DNA from: Clostridiales bacterium
Lineage (GTDB): Bacteria > Bacillota > Clostridia > Saccharofermentanales > Saccharofermentanaceae
Length of the DNA stretch: 64,000 nucleotides
Assembly: GCA_017510605.1 (NCBI GenBank)
Contig: JAFWMQ010000012.1
Span: 1 to 64,000 of the forward strand
Reading direction: 5' to 3'
The translations under genes were made by a program, and so were the position numbers. How positions within the stretch are numbered: position 1 is the stretch's first letter; every line of letters begins with the position of its first letter. Positions 7,685-15,590 of this stretch are shown in pieces. The notes under the pieces were generated by a model. The model made no database searches, was not told the DNA's origin, and saw nothing but the letters and a program-made list of their open reading frames with translations.

Positions 7685-9052
7685 GTGAAATATACTGAAT
7701 CAGATACAAAAGAATTAAAAAGAGAATTAACAGATGCTGTCAAAGAGGTAATGATATCCTTCCTTAATACTAGGGGTGGAACTCTATATGTTGGAGTAAA
7801 TGACGACGGTACGCTGAACAGCACATTTCTGAACGCTGATAGAGATGATATAGATCTTAAATTAGGAAACTGGATCCAGGATACTATTTATCCCATTCCT
7901 TTTAAGTGTGTCGAATATTCTTTTAATGCTGATGGAGTCTTAGTGATAAAAGTAAAGGAAGGCACTAAGAAGCCCTACTATCTGAAAAGCAAGGGACCTA
8001 AGCCTTCAGGGGTGTTTAAGAGAGTCGGCAGCAGTACGAGAAATGCCAGTGAAGATGAGATATTGATGATGATTATGCAGTCTCATAACTACATCTATGA
8101 GGATGAGATTGCTGAAGAGCAGGAATTAACATTCAAACAGCTTGAACGTATCCTTTCTAATAATGAGATCAGTCTTAATGCTCGTTTGTATAAGACTCTT
8201 GGATTGAAGAATGCCGGCGGGCAGTTTACAAATCTTGGTTATATTATGTCTGATCAATCTCCGGTTGCCGTTAAGTTTGCTGAATACGATCCGCACATGA
8301 ATTTCCTATTTAAGAAGACTTATACCGGGTCGTTGATAAAGATATTATATGATGTTGAGGAACAGGCAGAGAAAGCAAATGTAACAACAGCTATCATTGA
8401 TGGTTCTTCTTTTACCAGGAAGGAAACAAAATCATATCCGGGAGCATCACTAAGAGAAGTTATTCTCAACGCATTTTGTCATGCCGACTATTTTATCAGG
8501 TCGGATATCAAAATCGAGTTTTATGCTGACCACGCTAGAATTGTAAATCCCGGCGGTGTGTTTAATGCAACTATAGAAGACGTTATGAATGGCGTACAGA
8601 CATATAGGAACCCTAAACTTGTTCATATATTTGACAAGCTGGGCTTAATTGAAAACTTCGGAACCGGAATACCGAGAACGATAGATGCCTATCATGGTTC
8701 TGATCTTAAACCGACATTTGAATCCAGCGATAAGTATTTCTTTGTTACATTGCCGAATTTGAATCACAAGAAGCCCGACCAAATAAATGACCAAATAAAT
8801 GACCAAATAAATGACCAAATAAATGACCAAATAAATGACCAAATAAATGATTTGGCATTGCTGATACTACGTGTAGTAAAGGGAAAACCAGGGCTTAATG
8901 TCCCACAGATCCTTGACGAAATACGACCGGAAATGGCAGATGTAAATGCTGACAGAATTCGAAATGAACTCAGAAGGAATCTGACCAAATATATTGAACA
9001 TCGTGGATCAAATAAGACAGGTGGATATTATTTAAGAGATGATTCAAACTAG
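7685..9052 (+). CDS. Schlafen/AlbA_2 ATP-binding regulator with DQIN repeats (gene A)
   Basis: A 455-residue protein starting at GTG 7685 after AGAGG. The N-terminal AlbA_2/Schlafen domain (~8-125) has FLNTRGGTLYVGVNDDG. The middle/C-terminal GHKL-like half (~245-345) has REVILNAFCHADY, IVNPGGVF and NFGTGIPR. Residues 365-388 are six exact DQIN tetrapeptides, followed by a winged-helix domain (~390-450). This is the architecture of COG2865, predicted transcriptional regulators. The promoter carries the same DNA word as the linker repeat, so autoregulation is likely. Two related but non-identical paralogues lie at 10910 and 17182. DNA targets other than its own promoter are unknown. Confidence 0.85.
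   Translation: MKYTESDTKELKRELTDAVKEVMISFLNTRGGTLYVGVNDDGTLNSTFLNADRDDIDLKLGNWIQDTIYPIPFKCVEYSFNADGVLVIKVKEGTKKPYYLKSKGPKPSGVFKRVGSSTRNASEDEILMMIMQSHNYIYEDEIAEEQELTFKQLERILSNNEISLNARLYKTLGLKNAGGQFTNLGYIMSDQSPVAVKFAEYDPHMNFLFKKTYTGSLIKILYDVEEQAEKANVTTAIIDGSSFTRKETKSYPGASLREVILNAFCHADYFIRSDIKIEFYADHARIVNPGGVFNATIEDVMNGVQTYRNPKLVHIFDKLGLIENFGTGIPRTIDAYHGSDLKPTFESSDKYFFVTLPNLNHKKPDQINDQINDQINDQINDQINDQINDLALLILRVVKGKPGLNVPQILDEIRPEMADVNADRIRNELRRNLTKYIEHRGSNKTGGYYLRDDSN
8777..8848 (+). repeat. Six 12-bp tandem repeats inside gene A
   Basis: Six identical, in-frame copies of GACCAAATAAAT encode DQIN. Exact identity over 72 bp, including third codon positions, suggests recent expansion or selection on the DNA itself. 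Copy number can change without breaking the frame. Confidence 0.95.
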
Positions 9053-9106
9053 TTAGAGTTAAGAGGTGACTTTTAATTGAAGGAAAAGTATAACGGAGGT
9101 ATGATT

Positions 9107-9301
9107 ATGGAAGATAGAGGAGAACCAATCATGTACACGTGCTACACGTGTTCGATAAACTTTCAGTCTAAGAAGTGCCCGAAATGTTGTAAGAACGGCA
9201 CGCCAATATATAAAGACCAAATGAATACAAGGCCTAAGAATAATCCTACAGACATCGATGCATTCTTCGAAAACAGGAGAAAAAGAGATGGGTGTAATTA
9301 A
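9107..9301 (+). CDS. Small cysteine-rich protein
   Basis: A 64-residue protein. ATG 9107 is chosen because GGAGG (9095-9099) is seven bases upstream; a TTG further up at 9077 is in frame but less likely. It has CYTC and CPKCC clusters typical of a small zinc ribbon, then a basic tail ending in ENRRKRDGCN. It lies just after gene A and overlaps the start of the next, frameshifted gene (9288) by 14 bases, a layout typical of translational coupling. Function unknown. Confidence 0.6.
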   Translation: MEDRGEPIMYTCYTCSINFQSKKCPKCCKNGTPIYKDQMNTRPKNNPTDIDAFFENRRKRDGCN

Positions 9302-9673
9302 TGTAAATAAAGAGTATTTTTAGTTAATGATGATTGGTTGTTTTTCTACAACGAAGATGTTTGGAGGTATATTGATTCAGTTGCACAGGGATATCAATCA
9401 ACACTACTGGATCTATTTGGAGAGCAACGCTATTTTGGATGTATTAGTATTATTGGTTGTAAAGGTGTTGTTACTGAATTAAATGATATAGGAAGAAATC
9501 AAACAAGAATAGACAGGGACAAAGTAATCTGTCATCCAATACCCTTTTTTGACTTTGAAGATAAAGATTTGTTTTATAAGGACTTGAAAAAACTCCATCT
9601 TGAGTTTTTATTATCAATAGGTATTAGAAAAAACCATCTTATAAATGAATTGATTGAGTGTATAACCGATTAG
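9288..9673 (+). pseudogene. Hypothetical gene with a frameshift in a T-run
   Basis: An ATG at 9288, after AGGAG, reads MGVINVNKEYF and then meets TAG at 9321. A -1 shift in the T-run at 9317-9321 continues as LVNDDWLFFYNEDVWRYID and through to 9673, giving a protein of about 127 residues. The continuation has no proper start or ribosome site of its own. The simplest reading is a one-base indel in a homopolymer, from mutation or assembly error. Standard slippery heptamer spacing is not met, so programmed shifting is less likely. No family recognised; the gene precedes the cyclase-like gene by 56 bases. Confidence 0.55.
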
Positions 9674-9729
9674 TGTTAATTTAATTTTTTTGAAGAATAT
9701 GAATGTTATATTTGTTGAGGTAACCAGTT

Positions 9730-10512
9730 ATGAGTTTTGATTATGAAAATAGAATCGTAGCGTATGTTGATATTCTTGGATTTAAAAAACTGGTTGACGA
9801 TTCCCAAAAGGATGGTGAAGTTTCCGAAAGAATATATAATGCTTTGAAAAGAATACATAAAATTGAGGTAAAGAACTATTCTGAAGGATTTAGTAATGGA
9901 ACGGAATTTGGAATTGAAGTGTCTACTTTTTCAGATAATGCAGTTATATCTTATCCTGCAGAAAAGGACAATTTGTTTTTCCTTATAATCGAATTAATTC
10001 ATCTTCAATTAGATTTAGTTATTGAAGGTGTACTAATTAGAGGAGGTATAACAATCGGAAAGCTTCATCATGATAAAGATATAGTCTATGGTCCTGCCAT
10101 GGTACAAGCCTATGAGATTGAATCTAAAATAGCTGTATACCCAAGAATTATAGTTGATGTTCAAGCTATAATATCATATATAAAGGGGATTCATGGTGAT
10201 TCAGATGCCGTTAAAGAAATATTTAAGTTATTAAGACGAGATAGTGATGGTTTATTTTTCATAGACATATTAAACCAGTCACAAGAGGTATTTCCAGAAA
10301 AGCGTTATTTCGAATGGCTTACTCGAATCAGAGAAATAATAATTAAAGGGTTAGATAATAAAAACTTATATGTTAAAGTCAAATATCAGTGGTTAAGAAA
10401 CTACTATAACGAAATAGTAAATAATGCGGACTTCACATATCCATATCCTTATGATGGACATTATGATATTACTGATCTGAAAAAGGTTTATTCTGCATTG
10501 ACTATTGAATGA
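9730..10512 (+). CDS. Class III nucleotidyl cyclase-like protein (resembles Pycsar PycC)
   Basis: A 260-residue protein with the cyclase pattern VAYVDILGFKKL (D14 as first metal ligand), TFSDNAVISYP (D69 as second), and LIRGGITIGKLHHD followed by IVYGPAMVQAYEIE (R104 region). GAGGTAACC provides a ribosome site. This is the general shape of stand-alone cyclases including PycC, which makes cCMP or cUMP on phage infection. A Pycsar system also needs an effector (TM or TIR with a cyclic-nucleotide-binding domain). None is adjacent; the preceding gene is frameshifted and lacks membrane helices. I therefore call it orphan. The nucleotide product cannot be read from the sequence. Confidence 0.55.
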   Translation: MSFDYENRIVAYVDILGFKKLVDDSQKDGEVSERIYNALKRIHKIEVKNYSEGFSNGTEFGIEVSTFSDNAVISYPAEKDNLFFLIIELIHLQLDLVIEGVLIRGGITIGKLHHDKDIVYGPAMVQAYEIESKIAVYPRIIVDVQAIISYIKGIHGDSDAVKEIFKLLRRDSDGLFFIDILNQSQEVFPEKRYFEWLTRIREIIIKGLDNKNLYVKVKYQWLRNYYNEIVNNADFTYPYPYDGHYDITDLKKVYSALTIE

Positions 10513-10909
10513 TTTAAATCTCAGTAATAAAACAAAGTGCTGATGATATCATGGAACTAGGTGATAATTAAAGCTGTCACTTTCAATATGAACATTTTAT
10601 TTCAGCAGTTTGCTTTAATTGTATGTTTTATATTTGATACCGATCACTTACAACTATTTATTTTTGTCGTAAGCTAAGTCGTAAGTACAATCGTATGTTC
10701 ATATACGAAGAGTTAGGAAAAGCAAATTCACGGATCCATAAATCATTCTTAGTTTTTATTGTTTTACTGTAGTATATAATATTATTCTATATTGGAATGA
10801 TCCGTGCAGAGACTTGTTAATGCGCAATTAAGCGCAAATGCTTGCGCTTTGAAATTGAACTTAAAGCGCAAATGTGCTATTGTAATGGAAACGAATAAGG
10901 GGTTTCATT
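10513..10909. other. AT-rich intergenic region before gene B
   Basis: No gene seen. It contains an interrupted inverted repeat, CACGGATC (10729-10736) plus ATCATTC against GAATGATCCGTG (10794-10805), and then the multi-site promoter of gene B. Confidence 0.5.
10819..10883 (+). promoter_or_regulatory. Promoter of gene B with four GCGCAA-type sites
   Basis: A sigma-A promoter is visible: TTGAAC (10855-10860), 17-bp spacer, TATTGT (10878-10883). Copies of one word surround it: AATGCGCAA (10819-10826 region), AAGCGCAAATG (10830-10840), inverted TTGCGCTTT (10842-10850), and AAAGCGCAA (10863-10871) inside the spacer. AAAGCGCAA is the word repeated three times in the coding sequence at 12056-12088. 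A site between -35 and -10 would repress. Confidence 0.75.
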
Positions 10910-12280
10910 ATGCGCGATATAGATACAATTTCGAAAGATAACGAGAATCAGGTTATAGAATGGAAGGAATCATGGCAGGATAAATATCTGGAGTGGATTT
11001 GTGGATATGCCAATGCACAAGGTGGAACATTATTTATTGGAATAGATGATAATGGCGAAGTATTCGGTCTGGATGCAAAAGCGGTAAAAAAGCTTATGGA
11101 GGATATTCCTAATAAGATTACTGCAGCTTTCGGAATAACATGCGACGTTAATCAGAGAACAAAAAACAAGAAAAAGTACATTCAGATCGTTGTAAAGAAG
11201 TCAAAACTTCCGTTAAATCTTCATGGTCGGTATTATTATCGAACCGGTAGTGTAAAAAAGGAGATTACGGGTTTTGAGTTGACTGAGTTCATTATAAAGA
11301 GTACTGGCACATCTTATGATGCGATGATCTCCGATATAGATCGCAGCAAACTGTCTTTTGAGGCTTTCAGTAAAAGATATGTAAAAGCAACACAAAACAA
11401 TATTGATCTGAATAATGATCTTGTCAGTTTCAAATTGATGCTGGAAGACGGGCAAATGACTAATGCCGGAGTATTATTTGCTGATCAGTGGAATATTCAC
11501 CATTCGAGAGTTTTCTGTACTAGATGGAATGGCTTGGACAAAGCTGATACTGTTCAGGATGCTCTTGATGATGCAGAGTATACGGGAAGTCTTTTGGTTT
11601 TATTTGATGATTCTATGTCTTTTATAAAGAAAAACACGAAAAAAGGCTGGAGAAAAGAAAAAGACCAGAGGATAGAATTACCGGATTATCCTGAAAGAGC
11701 GCTGGAAGAAGGTCTTGTAAACGCATTAATACACAGGAGTTATCTGCAGACAGGAGCACATAGCCAGGTTGACATTTATGATGATCGTCTAGTTATAACA
11801 AATCCCGGTGGTATGTATGACGGTTCAGAAGTTCAGAACCTTGATCTCAGACATGTTCCATCCAAATTAAGAAATCCAATTTTGGCTGATGTGTTTGGAC
11901 GCCTTCGTTTGATGGAGAGAAGAGGCAGCGGTTTTAAAAAGATACTGGATGCATATGAGTCAGAAGAAAGATATACAGAGGAACTGAAGCCGGAGTTTTA
12001 TACCGACGGATACAATTTCTTCTTAACATTATGGAATCTTAATTATGCTCATGATAAAGCGCAATCCAAAGCGCAACTTAAAGCGCAAAGTGGTGCTTTA
12101 TCTGATAGAGATTATTTGTTGTTGTTGTTACGTGAGAATCCTTCTATAACACAGACCGAATTAGCTGTTATGATGAACAAGTCCCGCAGATCTGTTCAAA
12201 CAATCATGAAACAGTTGATTGATGAAGGCGTTATAGAAAGAGTTGGATCAAAGAGAATTGGGACGTGGATAGTGAAGTAA
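10910..12280 (+). CDS. Schlafen/AlbA_2 ATP-binding regulator with KAQ repeats (gene B)
   Basis: A 456-residue COG2865-type protein; ATG 10910 follows AAGGGG by eight bases. The AlbA_2 domain (~10-130) has YANAQGGTLFIGIDDNG. The GHKL-like part has ALEEGLVNALIHRSY, ITNPGGMYDG, KLRNPILADVF and RRGSGFKKI. Residues 383-394 are the linker KAQSKAQLKAQS. The C-terminal winged helix (~398-456) reads SITQTELAVMMNKSRRSVQTI. It is clearly a paralogue of gene A but has different linker repeats and different promoter sites. It probably binds its own promoter; the ATPase-like part may sense a nucleotide, but this is inference. The next gene fragment belongs to a restriction remnant. Confidence 0.85.
   Translation: MRDIDTISKDNENQVIEWKESWQDKYLEWICGYANAQGGTLFIGIDDNGEVFGLDAKAVKKLMEDIPNKITAAFGITCDVNQRTKNKKKYIQIVVKKSKLPLNLHGRYYYRTGSVKKEITGFELTEFIIKSTGTSYDAMISDIDRSKLSFEAFSKRYVKATQNNIDLNNDLVSFKLMLEDGQMTNAGVLFADQWNIHHSRVFCTRWNGLDKADTVQDALDDAEYTGSLLVLFDDSMSFIKKNTKKGWRKEKDQRIELPDYPERALEEGLVNALIHRSYLQTGAHSQVDIYDDRLVITNPGGMYDGSEVQNLDLRHVPSKLRNPILADVFGRLRLMERRGSGFKKILDAYESEERYTEELKPEFYTDGYNFFLTLWNLNYAHDKAQSKAQLKAQSGALSDRDYLLLLLRENPSITQTELAVMMNKSRRSVQTIMKQLIDEGVIERVGSKRIGTWIVK
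12056..12088 (+). repeat. Three AAAGCGCAA words at 12-bp spacing inside gene B
   Basis: AAAGCGCAA occurs at 12056-12064, 12068-12076 and 12080-12088, in frame as K-A-Q. The three-base gaps vary (TCC, CTT), so only the nine-base word is conserved exactly. Confidence 0.9.
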
Positions 12281-12387
12281 TAATGATAACATAAATGGGT
12301 TCTGTAGTAAGGAGCGTGTCATATCGCAATGAAAGAAAAAAACGCAAAGACAACAAGTTATAACACTGATGATATATTGATAAGAGA

Positions 12388-12570
12388 TTGGTTGATATTT
12401 ATGCATCAAAAAAGAAGATGACTATGATGCCGGTGAAAATCAACGGAGCTGGTTTTCAGTTTTCCGCAGGGAAGCATAACGAACTTCAGAAGGCGATTAT
12501 TGAGGAATTTGCGCCTAGATTTGCACCAAATGCAGAGTGCCTTTATGTGGGAGATATGGGACCGAGATAG
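12388..12570 (+). pseudogene. BsuBI/PstI-type restriction endonuclease remnant
   Basis: The readable part is VKINGAGFQFSAGKHNEL, then AIIEEFAPRFAPNAECLYVGDMG, which matches the conserved start of the BsuBI/PstI endonuclease domain (GKHNEL...F.PRF.P...LYVGD). It stops at 60 codons, before the catalytic region, and has no convincing start: a TTG at 12388 without a ribosome site. No methyltransferase is present nearby. It is a decayed type II restriction gene lying immediately upstream of the Thoeris genes. Confidence 0.7.
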
Positions 12571-12590
12571 GAGGGCAGTATTAAAACTCT

Positions 12591-13445
12591 ATGAAAAAAC
12601 TATATGCTGTATATAGCAAATTATCAAAACAGTTTCGCGACAGCTTATATATGTCTATTACAGCTGTAGGAGTCATATCTACGGTTATGTCAATCTTAGG
12701 GGTATCGTTAGATGAATGGACAAATTCTATCTGGCGAAGCATAGGATGCGTTTTGGCAGGAGCGATTATAATATTTGTTTTGACATATATATTGATAGGG
12801 CGAATCTTTAAGGATGAAGTGAGATTAACTATAAGAAGAACTCCTGTGAGTATTTCGGTGGGTGATATTTTTGAGACTTCTGGATGGAAAGTTATAGGTT
12901 GTGACAATCATTTTGATTTACGAGTTGATGATGTAATAATTTCCAAAAAGTCGCTTCATGGGCAACTTGTTCTAAATCATGCATCTATAGATGAGTTGAC
13001 AGCAGTTATCAAATCTGAGGCAGAAAAATTAGAAATACCATGTGATGAACAGGGGCTTTACACTTTTCCGTTAGGGACGATTGTTCCATATGAGAGTAGT
13101 GTAGATGGTGAAAAATATTTGTTATTAGCGATGACGGAGTTAAACAATAGGCATGAAGCGCATACAAATATGGCCCAATATGAACAGATGCTCATGAGAA
13201 TGTGGAGAGAAGTAGATAGGGTTTATGCGATGAATGATATTGTATTACCATTGCTGGGTACAGGAATACCAAGATTTGATGATGGGCCGAAAGAAAAAAG
13301 TTCGCTCTTAAGATGTATGCTATGTACTTTGAACAGTAGTGGGGTAAGCTTGAAAGCAAAGGTAAAAATTGTATTATATGGTGATACTAAAAACTATAAA
13401 TTATTTGAATACAAGGACATGTTTAATGAGACAAATAGGAGGTAG
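12591..13445 (+). CDS. thsA: Thoeris type II effector ThsA, TM-macro
   Basis: A 284-residue protein. Two membrane helices (~18-38 and ~50-70) are followed by a macro-type domain (~88-275) with SVGDIFETSGWKVIG, LYTFPLGTIVPY, a WREVDRVYAMNDIVLPLLG strand and the GTGIPRF loop (223-229). This is the layout of the membrane effector of type II Thoeris, where the macro domain binds the TIR-made nucleotide signal and the membrane part is thought to kill the infected cell. The TIR gene follows after five bases. The stop codon TAA just before ATG 12591 fixes the start. The ribosome site AGGAGGG is rather far (about 13 bases). Confidence 0.85.
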   Translation: MKKLYAVYSKLSKQFRDSLYMSITAVGVISTVMSILGVSLDEWTNSIWRSIGCVLAGAIIIFVLTYILIGRIFKDEVRLTIRRTPVSISVGDIFETSGWKVIGCDNHFDLRVDDVIISKKSLHGQLVLNHASIDELTAVIKSEAEKLEIPCDEQGLYTFPLGTIVPYESSVDGEKYLLLAMTELNNRHEAHTNMAQYEQMLMRMWREVDRVYAMNDIVLPLLGTGIPRFDDGPKEKSSLLRCMLCTLNSSGVSLKAKVKIVLYGDTKNYKLFEYKDMFNETNRR

Positions 13446-13450
13446 AACTG

Positions 13451-14014
13451 ATGGGATATCGTAACGGTAATTACTGTGCTTTTTATGTAGATGAGCCGTT
13501 TAATCAAAACAATTTAGGTGCATCTTCAACGCCAGATTTTGTGACTTATAACTTGTTAAGAGCTTGGAAAGGAGAGGACAGTTCTTTTCCATTTATTGAT
13601 TCTCATGACAAAAATTATAACGTTCGTGATGGAAGTGATTGGGAAAATACATTAAAGCCTCGACTTAGGGAAAGAATTAGAAACTCAAAGAACATAGTAT
13701 TGGTTTTAAGCGGTATAACAAGAAATAGCAGGGCGTTAAGGGAAGAAATCGATTATGGAATAAATGATCAGGGCTTGCCTGTTATTGTGATTTATCCAGA
13801 TTTTGATAGTAAAGGAGATATCGCAGATACTAATGGAATAAGAAGACAGGTGAGAGATTTGTGGGATTTGCTTCCGGTTTTTAGGGATAATATGCATAAA
13901 GTACCTACAATACATGTGCCATATAAGAAAAACTTAATTAAAGCGGCACTTGAAGATGAGAAGTTTATGGTTAATAGTAAAAAAGATAGAAAAGATTACT
14001 ATTTTACTGTGTGA
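13451..14014 (+). CDS. thsB: Thoeris TIR-domain protein ThsB
   Basis: A 187-residue protein with a TIR-like fold of the DUF1863/MTH538 type: YCAFYVDEPFN, STPDFVTYNLLRAWKG, SSFPFIDSHDK, DGSDWENTLKPRLRERI, KNIVLVLSGIT and SRALREEIDYGI. The EE pair at 98-99 is the expected catalytic Glu position. ThsB proteins detect phage and turn NAD+ into a signal for ThsA; for type II systems a histidine-ADPR signal has been reported. AGGAGG lies eight bases before the ATG. The gene is five bases after thsA, so the pair is one operon. Confidence 0.9.
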   Translation: MGYRNGNYCAFYVDEPFNQNNLGASSTPDFVTYNLLRAWKGEDSSFPFIDSHDKNYNVRDGSDWENTLKPRLRERIRNSKNIVLVLSGITRNSRALREEIDYGINDQGLPVIVIYPDFDSKGDIADTNGIRRQVRDLWDLLPVFRDNMHKVPTIHVPYKKNLIKAALEDEKFMVNSKKDRKDYYFTV

Positions 14015-14060
14015 GTTCAGCGACATATTAATGTATAAAGTTGGGAATGGAGAGAGTGTA

Positions 14061-14945
14061 ATGCGAAGATTTATATATTTAGATACAGACACTTTAAATT
14101 CATATGTGGCGCAGATTTATGATGGGCTGATTCAAACTGAAGAAAAAGAACTGCAAAAAGAGACATCCATTTCTAAACAAAATGGAGTTACCATAGAAGG
14201 TGGTGCAGAGGTTGATATGAAAGTCTTTGGAAGAGGGTTAGATGGCAAAATGGAATTAGCTTATAACCATCTGAAGGAGACAACAAACGATGAACTGATA
14301 AAAGATGTGCAAACAAAAATATTGCATGATAATGCATTTGACCAACTTATGCAGTATTTAAAAGCAAATAATAGTTTGAATACAAATGAGATTGGTGATT
14401 TTATTGAAGTCTGTGATGTTTTTTTCGTTGTAGATTTTGATTACTACCAGAAAATATTTGGAAATAAAAAGCTGGTTGATTTTTTGAAAAAAAGCGATGA
14501 AGATCAAATTACACAGCGACTTAAATTATTACAAGACGCGGAACTAATGAAAGAAGGGGCAAATGTAAATGAGATAAATAAGAGATATAGTGATACTGCT
14601 AAAGAAATGAAAAAGGAGTCCGCTAAGAATTACGATAATATTAAAGACATTTTAGATGTATTGTATGAGTTGATTCCATATAGACGTGTATTATGCATAA
14701 AGAATTACATGGTAGTTTTGAATGATAAATATGTGAGAGACAATATAGATATGACTTCTTTCAAGTTTGGTGGAAAGATAAAGGTGTTTGGATATATTAC
14801 GAACAGAATAGATGCATCTAGTGAAGAAAACACCACAAATGCTTTTGCTCAGATTGGGAATATTCTTAATCAGATTATGATTCCATTTTTTGGGAGTGAA
14901 GACGGATTGAATATAGTTCATCCAATAGCAGTTTATTACGAGTAG
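14061..14945 (+). CDS. DUF6414-like protein in the Thoeris operon
   Basis: A 294-residue protein. ATG 14061 is chosen for the GGAGAG site just upstream; an in-frame ATG at 13950 lies inside thsB. It begins RRFIYLDTDTLNSYVAQIYDGL, which I recall as the start of DUF6414 proteins. A charged, probably coiled middle (QRLKLLQDAELMKEG, EMKKESAKNYDN) is followed by a beta-rich end (KFGGKIKVFGYITNRID). There are no membrane helices. It lies 46 bases after thsB on the same strand and is similarly AT-rich, so it is probably cotranscribed. A role in Thoeris, or an independent one-gene defence function, is inference. Confidence 0.65.
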   Translation: MRRFIYLDTDTLNSYVAQIYDGLIQTEEKELQKETSISKQNGVTIEGGAEVDMKVFGRGLDGKMELAYNHLKETTNDELIKDVQTKILHDNAFDQLMQYLKANNSLNTNEIGDFIEVCDVFFVVDFDYYQKIFGNKKLVDFLKKSDEDQITQRLKLLQDAELMKEGANVNEINKRYSDTAKEMKKESAKNYDNIKDILDVLYELIPYRRVLCIKNYMVVLNDKYVRDNIDMTSFKFGGKIKVFGYITNRIDASSEENTTNAFAQIGNILNQIMIPFFGSEDGLNIVHPIAVYYE

Positions 14946-15181
14946 GAAAATTTCGTGGTTGCAATTTGGTTGCAAAAACTTCAAGGAAAAAATAAATTAC
15001 ATAGAATGAGTGGAATTCCACCACAATATTTAGAATCGAAAGCACGATATAGAGCCAATATAAAATATCGTGACTAGAGTACGCAAAATCGGTGAGGCTG
15101 TGCCACTAAACAAATTTCTTTGATTTAGTTTGAAAATGTATTAGAATAAGCATATACAAATTACACTATGTGGTAATATTA

Positions 15182-15586
15182 ATGAGTTCATTTAAACATA
15201 TTGATAATGAAGACTTTTATCCTAAAGAATGCGAGCATGTTGAGTATTCAGTGGTCTTTAGAGCAACTAAAAATATTAGCGATTTGTCTGTGATTGATTT
15301 TTTGCCTTCTTCTGTTGAATATAAAAATCAGATAAAGACGTTTACTCGAAAGTTTGTACAATCAGATTATAGTGTTTCTGTTTTTACCGATTTAGATGCG
15401 TTAAAGGCAACTGTTAAAAGGATTCCATCTTTAGACGCTAAAACTAAGGCTTATGCTAAGGGATTTACTACAATTAAGCGTGGCATTTCACATAAAGAAA
15501 ATAGCAATCATCACGTAAATTATTATTTATTTGATTATGAATTCAATAGCCCTAAAGATGATTTTTCTGTGATTGAGGTAAGGTGA
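15182..15586 (+). CDS. Small partner protein of the DUF6575-like gene
   Basis: A 134-residue protein starting MSSFKHIDNED; a GTG at 15170 is also in frame and no good ribosome site separates them. It is mixed charged, with VEYSVVFRATKNISDLSVIDFLPS and a SLDAKTKAYAKGFTTIKRG helix. It has no membrane segment and I do not recognise a family. Its stop is four bases before the next start, with GAGGTAAGGTG as that gene's ribosome site inside its end. This tight coupling suggests that the two proteins act together. Confidence 0.65.
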   Translation: MSSFKHIDNEDFYPKECEHVEYSVVFRATKNISDLSVIDFLPSSVEYKNQIKTFTRKFVQSDYSVSVFTDLDALKATVKRIPSLDAKTKAYAKGFTTIKRGISHKENSNHHVNYYLFDYEFNSPKDDFSVIEVR

Positions 15587-15590
15587 AACC

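Noticed and set aside
8645..8988. Minus-strand frames with IYLV or FIWS repeats
   Set aside because: These are shadow frames of the 12-bp repeat in gene A and have no ribosome site.
9317..9323. Programmed -1 frameshift site
   Set aside because: The zero-frame codons TAT TTT TAG do not fit an X-XXY-YYZ slippery heptamer, and no strong downstream structure was seen.
9730..10512. Complete Pycsar system
   Set aside because: No effector with a cyclic-nucleotide-binding domain lies beside the cyclase. The membrane protein at 294 is 9 kb away with no visible nucleotide-binding part.
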